A DNA stretch of 24,371 bases from positions 1-24,371 of the forward strand of contig DMKK01000278.1 of NCBI GenBank assembly GCA_003454335.1, in the 5' to 3' direction. Below the pieces are notes generated by a model, which ran no database searches, was not told the DNA's origin, and was given only the letters and a program-made list of their open reading frames with translations. Origin of the DNA: Gammaproteobacteria bacterium (GTDB lineage Bacteria; Pseudomonadota; Gammaproteobacteria; UBA9214). Positions 15,487 to 22,640 of the stretch are shown piece after piece. Every line of letters begins with the position of its first letter. Within the stretch, counting starts at the first letter, position 1. A program made the position numbers and the translations under genes.

Positions 15487-18042
15487 ATGTCAGGTACACG
15501 CTTTACACTTGAAGTACAACCACGCATTCCTGAAGCACTGCAGCGACTGGAAGACCTGGCCAACGACCTTTTCTACAGCTGGGACCGGCAGGTCCGGCGC
15601 CTGTTTATCCGGCTTGACAAGGACCTCTGGAGCAGTTCCGGCCATAATCCCAAAACATTTTTGCGCCGTGTTTCCCAGCAAAAACTGGAAGCTGCAGCAA
15701 ATGACCGGGTTTTCCTGGAGGATTTCCAACGGGTACTGTCAGCCTTTGATACCTATCACCAGCAGAGCATAAGCCCCGCTGTCAGTGCACACATAAATCC
15801 CGATGAAGACCTGATTGCCTATTTCTGTGCAGAGTTCGGCTTCCATGAAAGCCTGCCCATCTATTCCGGTGGTCTGGGTATTCTTGCCGGCGATCATTGC
15901 AAGGCCGCCAGCGATCTGTGTATTCCGTTTGTTGCCGTCGGCATCCTCTATCGCCAGGGCTATTTCAACCAGACCATTGATGAGCATGGCAATCAGATAT
16001 CACATTATTCACCCTCGGACTTTCATGACCTGCCTGTTACCCAGGCCGTTGACAAAGAGGGCAAGCCACTCCTGATCGAGATCGAATTCCCTGGTCGCAT
16101 GGTTTATTTGCACGTATGGCGTGCACAGGCCGGGCACATCACGCTGTACTTGCTGGACAGTGACCTGCAGGAAAACCAGGAACACGATCGTATCATTACC
16201 CACCAGTTGTACGGCGGTGACAAGAATACCCGCATACAGCAGGAAATCGTCCTGGGTATCGGTGGCGTGCGCGCCTTGCGGGCACTGGGCATCAGGCCAA
16301 CGGTATGGCACATCAATGAAGGACACTCGGCCTTTCAAATCCTGGAGCGTTGCCGGGAAGGCACCATGAAAGGTTTTGACTTTGCCTGTGCACTGGAGGT
16401 TATTGCAGCCGGCACCGTATTTACTACCCATACACCGGTGGCCGCCGGCCATGACATCTTTGAACATGATCTGATATCCGGTTACTTTCGTGACTACATC
16501 AAGCACCTCGGCATTGACATGCAGCAGTTCCTGCAACTGGGGGCCACGCCGGGCAACCCGGGCAGTTTCAATCAGACGGCACTGGCCTTGCGCGGCTCAC
16601 GTTTTCACAACGGGGTCAGCCGCATTCATGGCTCGGTTGCCTCGAAAATGGAATATTACATCTGGCCGGAAGTGCCGTACCGGGAAAACCCGATTAGTTA
16701 TGTCACCAATGGCGTTCACTTGCAGACTTTCCTGGCGCGTGAATGGTCCAATCTGTATGACATGCGTTTCGGCCGGGCCTGGCGTGACGAGCTGCTGAAC
16801 GAAAACTACTGGGAGCGCATTGACGAAATCCCCGATCACAGTTACTGGAGCCTGCGTCAGTCACTGAAAACAGAAATGTTCGAAAATGTGCTGCGCCGTG
16901 CATTGCATCAGTACCGCCGCAATGGCTGCAGCGAAGCATTGATGGAGCGTATGACCCGGCATCTGTCACCGGGCTCGGATATCCTCACGGTCGGTTTTGC
17001 ACGTCGTTTTGCTACCTACAAGCGTGCTACCCTGCTGTTCTCGGACCCGGAACGACTCAGCCGGATTCTCAAGAACCCGGACCGCCCGGTACTGCTCATC
17101 TTCGCCGGCAAGGCACATCCGAGTGACATACCCGGACAGCAACTCATCAGGACCATACATGAATACTCGCTCAAGCCTGAGTTCATGGGCCATATACTGC
17201 TGCTGGAAGGCTATGATCTCGCCCTCGGCCGCAAACTGGTGACAGGTGTGGATGTCTGGATGAACACCCCCGAATATCCGCTGGAGGCCAGCGGTACCTC
17301 AGGCCAGAAGGCCGGCATGAATGGCGTGATCAACCTGAGCGTACTGGATGGCTGGTGGGCCGAGGGCTACAACGGCGAGAATGGCTGGGCAATTACGCCA
17401 CATGACCCGCATTTTGACGTGGAATATCGCAACAGTGAAGAAGCCAATGAACTGCTGGGGCTGCTCGAAAGCAAGATTTCCCCACTTTACTATGAACGCA
17501 ACAGCCAGGGTTTTTCTGCAGGCTGGGTAAAGATGTCCAAGGCCTCTATGAAATCAGCGATTCCTAACTTTAATGCACAGCGCATGGTCAGGGACTACAT
17601 CAAAAGTTTTTATGCCCCGGCCAGCCGCCAGAACAGCAGATTGTGCGCTGACGACTACAAGGGCGCGAAGGAGCTCGCTGCCTGGAAGGCAAAGGTCAAC
17701 CAGGCCTGGTCAAATGTAACGCTTCGACGTACCGACAATCATTCAACCGAACTGATGGCTGGCGACAGCCTCGGGATCGAGGTTGCCGTGGATCTTGGTG
17801 AGTTAACAACTGACGATGTCCTGCTGGAATGTATTGTCGGCACCGAATCAGCCCATGAAGCATTCCAGGAACACGAACACGTCCGGCTAACTCCCAAAGG
17901 TCGCAACGAGGAGGGTCACACCCTGTTTGGTATCGACCTGGTACCACCGCTGTCCGGTCTGCAGTTCTATAAACTGCGGTTGTATCCAAGCCATCCCCTG
18001 CTCAGCCACCCCTTTGAGACCGGCCACATACTCTGGCTATAG
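15487..18042 (+). CDS. glgP: Alpha-glucan (glycogen/maltodextrin) phosphorylase, DUF3417-type GT35
   Basis: Pyridoxal-phosphate enzyme releasing glucose-1-phosphate from alpha-1,4-glucans. The 851 aa start with the DUF3417 domain (about residues 10-120, IPEALQRLEDLANDLFYSWD), which marks the branch typified by mycobacterial and Thermotoga phosphorylases rather than E. coli GlgP/MalP. Then come AEFGFHESLPIYSGGLGILAGDH and the helix-lined core VWHINEGHSAFQILE. The PLP site is EASGTSGQKAGMNG with Lys608. It lacks the animal-type allosteric N terminus. It lies 62 nt after tRNA-Leu and converges with malQ (12-bp gap). With MalQ, GlgC, GlgB and the GH57 protein it forms a glycogen cluster. Polymer preference (glycogen or maltodextrin) cannot be read from sequence. 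Confidence 0.94.
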   Translation: MSGTRFTLEVQPRIPEALQRLEDLANDLFYSWDRQVRRLFIRLDKDLWSSSGHNPKTFLRRVSQQKLEAAANDRVFLEDFQRVLSAFDTYHQQSISPAVSAHINPDEDLIAYFCAEFGFHESLPIYSGGLGILAGDHCKAASDLCIPFVAVGILYRQGYFNQTIDEHGNQISHYSPSDFHDLPVTQAVDKEGKPLLIEIEFPGRMVYLHVWRAQAGHITLYLLDSDLQENQEHDRIITHQLYGGDKNTRIQQEIVLGIGGVRALRALGIRPTVWHINEGHSAFQILERCREGTMKGFDFACALEVIAAGTVFTTHTPVAAGHDIFEHDLISGYFRDYIKHLGIDMQQFLQLGATPGNPGSFNQTALALRGSRFHNGVSRIHGSVASKMEYYIWPEVPYRENPISYVTNGVHLQTFLAREWSNLYDMRFGRAWRDELLNENYWERIDEIPDHSYWSLRQSLKTEMFENVLRRALHQYRRNGCSEALMERMTRHLSPGSDILTVGFARRFATYKRATLLFSDPERLSRILKNPDRPVLLIFAGKAHPSDIPGQQLIRTIHEYSLKPEFMGHILLLEGYDLALGRKLVTGVDVWMNTPEYPLEASGTSGQKAGMNGVINLSVLDGWWAEGYNGENGWAITPHDPHFDVEYRNSEEANELLGLLESKISPLYYERNSQGFSAGWVKMSKASMKSAIPNFNAQRMVRDYIKSFYAPASRQNSRLCADDYKGAKELAAWKAKVNQAWSNVTLRRTDNHSTELMAGDSLGIEVAVDLGELTTDDVLLECIVGTESAHEAFQEHEHVRLTPKGRNEEGHTLFGIDLVPPLSGLQFYKLRLYPSHPLLSHPFETGHILWL

Positions 18043-18069
18043 CGGACACCCGATTTATTCGGGAATCCG
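18043..18069. terminator. Bidirectional hairpin between glgP and malQ
   Basis: Arms CGGA (18043-18046) and TCCG (18066-18069), a 2x2 internal loop, then CCCGA (18049-18053) and TCGGG (18059-18063) around the loop TTTAT. It begins immediately after the glgP stop, and the malQ stop codon lies in the loop. There is no T-run in either direction, so it may be a 3'-end stabiliser rather than an intrinsic terminator. Confidence 0.4.
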
Positions 18070-19515
18070 ACCTGCCTGCCCGGCGAGAGTACGGACCTCC
18101 CGGGCCAGGTCTGGTGAAACCTGCTCCCGGGTAAAACGCCAGTTCCAGTTATCGCTGGATGTGCCGGGCGTATTCATGCGTGCACCACTGTCCAGTTCCA
18201 GCAGGTCCTGCAGCGGAATAATGGCAAGCCGCGATGTTGACTCAAGCGCCGTTTTGATCAGTGCCCAGGGCATCTCTGGCATGTCGGCAGGCATATGTTT
18301 ATTTACCTTTTGCCGGCCGGCATCATCCAGATGCTCATACCAGCCCAGCGTGGTGTCATTATCATGCGTCCCTGTATAAACGACGGACAAGGGTTCGTGG
18401 TTTTGCGGTAAATAGGGATTGTCATCACCACCATCGAAGGCGAACTGGAGTATCTTCATGCCCGGAAAACCGAATGCCAGCCGCAAGGCATCTACTTCCG
18501 GCGTGATGATGCCCAGGTCTTCGGCGACCAGCGGCAAGTCACCAAACTCCTGCTGCAGACGTTCAAACAATGCAGCCCCGGGTCCTGCGACCCAGTGTCC
18601 GTCAACCGCCGTCTCGGCTGCAGCCGGTATTTCCCAGTATTTCTCGAACCCCCGGAAGTGGTCGAGACGGAGAATATCGAACATTGCCAGCTGTGTTCTG
18701 AATCGATCCAGCCACCAGCTGTAATCCTGTGCATTGACCCTGTCCCAGCGATAAAGCGGGTTACCCCAGCGCTGCCCGGTCTCGGAAAAATAATCCGGAG
18801 GCACACCGGCGACGACCTCGAGCTCGCCAGAACTGTCAATGGTGAACAGCTCCCTGTTCGCCCACACATCCGCGCTGTCATGCGCCACATAGATGGGCAT
18901 ATCACCAAACAGGACAATGCCGCGTTGATGAGCATAGTCCCGCAACGCAAACCACTGTCGAAAAAACAGGTATTGTTCGAAACAGGTTTGTTCGATTAAT
19001 CCGGCCTGGGTAGCGCTGAAACTGACCAGGGCCACCGGGTCCCGATCACGCAGTGCTGTCGGCCACTGGTACCAGGGAACAGCGCCCTGTGTCGAACGGA
19101 TCGCCTGATAGAGTGAATAGTCATCCAGCCAGCAGGCATGTGTGCGTCTGAATTCGCGATAGGCTGTTTTGTCTGCTGTTGCAGCCGAGGCCTCAAAGCC
19201 TGACCGGGCCTGCCGCAAACTCTCGTCGAAGGGTTGTTCGCTGGCTGCCGTTACGTCCAGCCAGCCATCTGCAATCAGGTCATCGAGGCTGACAAGCGCC
19301 CTGTTACCGGCATGCACCGACAGGCACTGATAGGGAGACCGGTCAGCATGTGTCGGACCCAGCGGCAGCATTTGCCAAACTGTCATGCCTGCCGCTTGCA
19401 GGAAGTCAACAAAACGGCGTGCGTTCTCCCCCAGATCACCCTGGTCACGTTTGCCAGGCAATGATGTCGGGTGTAACAGTACGCCTGCTCGGCGTTGTGT
19501 CAGGGGGGAGTACAC
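18055..19515 (-). CDS. malQ: 4-alpha-glucanotransferase (amylomaltase, GH77)
   Basis: Cytosolic disproportionating enzyme that moves maltodextrin segments between chains, rebuilding chains that phosphorylase can use. The 486 aa match the compact GH77 form. The catalytic set is complete: nucleophile Asp285 (RLDHFRGFEKYW), acid/base Glu332 (VAEDLGIITPEV) and Asp385 (YTGTHDNDTTLGWY). N-terminal RRAGVLLHPTSLPG is typical. The start is GTG at 19513-19515 with little ribosome-binding site, 18 nt after the GH57 stop, consistent with translation coupled to the upstream gene. It is the last gene of the glgC-GH57-malQ operon and converges with glgP. Confidence 0.96.
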   Translation of the reverse strand: MYSPLTQRRAGVLLHPTSLPGKRDQGDLGENARRFVDFLQAAGMTVWQMLPLGPTHADRSPYQCLSVHAGNRALVSLDDLIADGWLDVTAASEQPFDESLRQARSGFEASAATADKTAYREFRRTHACWLDDYSLYQAIRSTQGAVPWYQWPTALRDRDPVALVSFSATQAGLIEQTCFEQYLFFRQWFALRDYAHQRGIVLFGDMPIYVAHDSADVWANRELFTIDSSGELEVVAGVPPDYFSETGQRWGNPLYRWDRVNAQDYSWWLDRFRTQLAMFDILRLDHFRGFEKYWEIPAAAETAVDGHWVAGPGAALFERLQQEFGDLPLVAEDLGIITPEVDALRLAFGFPGMKILQFAFDGGDDNPYLPQNHEPLSVVYTGTHDNDTTLGWYEHLDDAGRQKVNKHMPADMPEMPWALIKTALESTSRLAIIPLQDLLELDSGARMNTPGTSSDNWNWRFTREQVSPDLAREVRTLAGQAGRIPE

Positions 19516-19533
19516 GAATATCGTGTCAGCTGG

Positions 19534-21240
19534 TTATCCCGTGTACTGGCCTTTACGCATCACGCCAGTCTGGGCCGGGCTGCCACCACCGTGGGCAAAG
19601 ACCGACGCCAGATATTCAGGTGGTTCTTTCCCCAGCAAGGTGTAAAGGTTGGACAGGTGCATACGGAACAGGCGTTCAAAATCACTCACCGTATCTGCAG
19701 AATTATAATCCCCGAACCACCAGAACCAGTCAGAACCTTCACAGATGGATAATTGATGCTGGGCAGCCAGCATCTGCTCACCACTGAGGCTGTTCTCCGC
19801 CACCGTTATGTCAAACACTTTTTTGGCATCGCCCAGCATGTCCCAGCCACGGTTCTTGTCCTTGTCACCGATCCATGTTGAGAATGTCCCGTAAACCCAG
19901 CTACCGCTGACGAGTTTCTTGATGTTTGGCTGATTACGGGCAGATGCCAGATATTCCGAGTAAGTCGTCATGTGAATATCTGGATGCTCTGACAGACGCT
20001 GGTAGAGTGTGTTGAGAAAATAGTAGCCATTTTCAGGGAAATGCTCCCAGGCATTTTCGCCATCCAGGATAATGGAGACCAGCGGATTGTCCTGTTCACG
20101 GGTACTGACAGCAATGTTCTCCAGATGATCGATCAGGTTAGCGACGGCATCATCGGCATGCCAGTCCGAGTAGGTAAACCCGATAAGGTCAGAGAGCCCG
20201 TCATCCCGGAAAAAACATGCCAGATCACCCTCGGCAACCCTGAACCCCTGGTACAGACTGCAACCGGCCAGTGATACGTTTTCAGCATTTGCCTGACTGT
20301 GACGAAACACTGACTCTCCCGTCGCCGCCCAGGCAAATCCATGCGATTCAAGTTGCTGCAAGGCCGCCGCACTGACGCCACCTTCCGAAGGCCAGCAACC
20401 GGTCGGACGGGTCCCGAAATATTGCTCGAACGTGGCGATGCCTTCCTTGATGTGCCAATCAGCACGTTCCTTGCCACCGGGGTAATTCTGCAACTTTGGC
20501 ATGGAGACATCCGGCATGGCATCATGCGCGCAATCAATATCCAGCAACAGTGGCAATATCGGATGTGCATAGGGCGACATGGATAGTTCAATCTGGCCCT
20601 TGTCTGCCAGCTTGCGGTAACGATCAATGACACTGGACAGCAACTCGCCAATCAGTTTCAGTAACTGGCGACGATCATGTAATGTGAAGCCCGTCCCCTT
20701 CTCCATCAACTGCTTTACCAGGATATTACTGCGCCGTACCGTCTCACCTATCCAGGCAAGGTGATACCACACCAGCAGATCCGTAATAAACTGGTCACCG
20801 ACATACAACATGCCGGAAGGGTGTTTTTGAAACCACCCGGCCATCTCGGCAAGCTTCTGGTAGTGCTCAAAACGTTTTATTGAACGCAGCTCATTGGCCC
20901 GCAAGCAGGCGCTTACCAGCTCCATCCGCTGTTCCTTGTTACTTGGCAACACAGCACATGCCAGCGCCGCCAGTAGCGGGTCACGAATCCCCTTGTGCTC
21001 TGACAGAAACCCGTTTATCTGGCCGGCATAGTCTGACAATTGCTCCAGCAGAACCGGTGCAAAGTTGACCACTGCCCGGGATTCCGGCACCGCCTCAAGG
21101 TGCGCCGCCATATCGATATAATCCTTGGTCGCGTGCAGATAGGTCCAGGGCAGCTGGTAGGTGCCACTGACCAGGTCGCAGTACTGCGGCTGATGCATGT
21201 GCCAGCAGATAACAATATTAAGCGGGGAGTCAGCGGACAT
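19534..21240 (-). CDS. GH57 family alpha-amylase/glucanotransferase-like protein
   Basis: Glycoside hydrolase family 57 catalytic protein, 568 aa, acting on alpha-glucans. Conserved region 1 is WHMHQPQY (residues 13-20). The probable nucleophile is Glu286 in GCWPSEGGVS and the probable acid/base is Asp346 in CFFRDDGLSDLIGFTYSDW. There is no signal peptide, so it is cytoplasmic. The family includes alpha-amylases, amylopullulanases, glucanotransferases and branching enzymes, and the sequence alone does not settle which activity this has. The ATG lies inside the glgC 3' end (overlap 21230-21240), so it is translationally coupled to glgC. Operon context points to glycogen remodelling or turnover. 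Since a separate glgB is present, a branching role would be redundant. Confidence 0.9.
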   Translation of the reverse strand: MSADSPLNIVICWHMHQPQYCDLVSGTYQLPWTYLHATKDYIDMAAHLEAVPESRAVVNFAPVLLEQLSDYAGQINGFLSEHKGIRDPLLAALACAVLPSNKEQRMELVSACLRANELRSIKRFEHYQKLAEMAGWFQKHPSGMLYVGDQFITDLLVWYHLAWIGETVRRSNILVKQLMEKGTGFTLHDRRQLLKLIGELLSSVIDRYRKLADKGQIELSMSPYAHPILPLLLDIDCAHDAMPDVSMPKLQNYPGGKERADWHIKEGIATFEQYFGTRPTGCWPSEGGVSAAALQQLESHGFAWAATGESVFRHSQANAENVSLAGCSLYQGFRVAEGDLACFFRDDGLSDLIGFTYSDWHADDAVANLIDHLENIAVSTREQDNPLVSIILDGENAWEHFPENGYYFLNTLYQRLSEHPDIHMTTYSEYLASARNQPNIKKLVSGSWVYGTFSTWIGDKDKNRGWDMLGDAKKVFDITVAENSLSGEQMLAAQHQLSICEGSDWFWWFGDYNSADTVSDFERLFRMHLSNLYTLLGKEPPEYLASVFAHGGGSPAQTGVMRKGQYTG

Positions 21241-22498
21241 GATGGAACTGCTGGCCGAGCATTTCCGGTGTTACCAGTACCACGCCGCCCGGGCTGACAT
21301 AAAAACGTTCTGCATCCTGCTCCGGGTCTTCTCCGATCACCGTACCATCGGGGAGATCGCACCACTTGTCGATAACCGCCTTGGTAATGCGGCAATTTCG
21401 GCCAATCTGGACATTGGGCAAGGCCACGACATCCTTCAGTACCGCATAGGAATTGACCCGAACATCTGAAAATAGCAAAGAATGCCGTACCGTGGCACCG
21501 GAGATAACACAGCCGCCTGAAACCATCGAATCCAGTGCCATGCCACGCCGATCATCATCATCAAAAATAAACTTCGCAGGCGGCAACTGCTCCTGGTAAG
21601 TCCAGATAGGCCACTGTTCATCATAAAGATTCAACTCCGGAAGTACCCCGATCAGCTCGAGATTTGCCTGCCAGAACGCATCTACCGTACCCACATCACG
21701 CCAGTAGGCACTCTGACCAAGGTGCGCATCCCGGTACGGGTAGCTGAATACCCGGTATTTTTTGATCAGCTGAGGAATAATGTCGTGACCAAAATCATGT
21801 GTTGAAGAGGTTGAATCGGCATCCTTGATGAGTTGCTCGTAAAGAAAAGCCGTATTAAAAATATAGATACCCATGGAGGCCAGCGCCTTGTCCTCCTCAC
21901 CGGGCATGGACTGCGGTTCTGCCGGTTTTTCCCTGAACTCGGTGACGCGCCCGTCGATATCGACTGAAAGCACACCGAATGCCTTCGCTTCCTCGAGTGG
22001 CACCTCAATACAGCCCACGGTCATGTCTGCGCCGGAATCGACATGCTGGGCAATCATTGGCCCATAATCCATTTTGTAGACATGGTCACCCGCCAGAATC
22101 AACACGTAGTCCGGCTTGTGCGTGCGGATGATATCGAGGTTCTGATACACTGCATCCGCCGTGCCGGAGTACCAGGAATCCTGAATACGCTGCTGCGCCG
22201 GCAACAACTCAATGAATTCCTTAAATTCACCGCGGAGAAAGCTCCAGCCATTCTGAATGTGCTGAATCAGTGAATGCGCCTTGTACTGGGTCAGAACACC
22301 AATCATGCGGATGCCCGAATTCAGGCAGTTGGAAAGCGGAAAATCGATAATGCGGAATTTCCCGCCGAAAGGGACTGCCGGCTTGGCCCGCCAGAGTGTT
22401 AATTGCCGCAGTCGTGAACCGCGGCCACCTGCCAGTATCAGTGCAAGGGTGCTGCGGGTAAGGCGGCGATCATAGCGTTGGGTTTCGTGAGTTGACAT
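21230..22498 (-). CDS. glgC: Glucose-1-phosphate adenylyltransferase (ADP-glucose pyrophosphorylase)
   Basis: Makes ADP-glucose from glucose-1-phosphate and ATP, the committed step of bacterial glycogen synthesis. The 422 aa match the family. The N-terminal LILAGGRGSRLRQLTLWRAKPAVPFGGKFRIIDFPLSNCLNSG (about 17-60) contains the nucleotide-binding loop. Also visible are HVYKMDYGPM, the glucose-1-phosphate region REKPAEP, and the C-terminal left-handed beta-helix repeats (VSGGCVISGATVRHSLLFSDVRVNSYA). It heads a minus-strand operon with GH57 and malQ. The leader has no clear Shine-Dalgarno. A class II FNR-box promoter is predicted upstream. The allosteric effector cannot be judged from sequence. 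Confidence 0.97.
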   Translation of the reverse strand: MSTHETQRYDRRLTRSTLALILAGGRGSRLRQLTLWRAKPAVPFGGKFRIIDFPLSNCLNSGIRMIGVLTQYKAHSLIQHIQNGWSFLRGEFKEFIELLPAQQRIQDSWYSGTADAVYQNLDIIRTHKPDYVLILAGDHVYKMDYGPMIAQHVDSGADMTVGCIEVPLEEAKAFGVLSVDIDGRVTEFREKPAEPQSMPGEEDKALASMGIYIFNTAFLYEQLIKDADSTSSTHDFGHDIIPQLIKKYRVFSYPYRDAHLGQSAYWRDVGTVDAFWQANLELIGVLPELNLYDEQWPIWTYQEQLPPAKFIFDDDDRRGMALDSMVSGGCVISGATVRHSLLFSDVRVNSYAVLKDVVALPNVQIGRNCRITKAVIDKWCDLPDGTVIGEDPEQDAERFYVSPGGVVLVTPEMLGQQFHHVR

Positions 22499-22548
22499 AT
22501 TAGAAGTGATTAACCTGTCCAGTCCATGGCATTAAAAAACTGGGTGTA

Positions 22549-22578
22549 TTGTATGGCCATGACCTTTGACTGTATAGT
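22549..22578 (+). promoter_or_regulatory. Possible glgB promoter
   Basis: TTGTAT (22549-22554) and TATAGT (22573-22578) are 18 bp apart on the plus strand, giving a start near 22585 and a leader of about 55 nt. The FNR-type box at 22627-22640 would then lie downstream of the start, where a bound regulator would hinder rather than activate. Confidence 0.35.
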
Positions 22579-22598
22579 TATGTGGTAGAGAAATTTCG

Positions 22599-22604
22599 AT
22601 TTTA
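22599..22604 (-). promoter_or_regulatory. -10 element of the predicted FNR-dependent glgC promoter
   Basis: The minus strand reads TAAAAT, close to TATAAT. Numbering it -12 to -7 puts the start at 22592, about 93 nt before the glgC ATG. The centre of the FNR-type box is then exactly -41.5. The sequence at the -35 position (AATTAA) is poor, as expected for an activator-dependent promoter. Confidence 0.5.
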
Positions 22605-22626
22605 ACAACCGGTTTTCATAATTAAT

Positions 22627-22640
22627 TTGATCTTGATCAA
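22627..22640. promoter_or_regulatory. Perfect FNR/ANR-type box
   Basis: TTGAT-CTTG-ATCAA matches the FNR consensus TTGAT-N4-ATCAA at all ten defined positions. It sits in the 141-bp gap between divergent glgC and glgB. Its last base is the A of the glgB start codon. Its placement fits class II activation of glgC (centre at -41.5), while no -10 exists at the matching distance on the plus strand. FNR itself is not encoded in the window. Confidence 0.65.
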
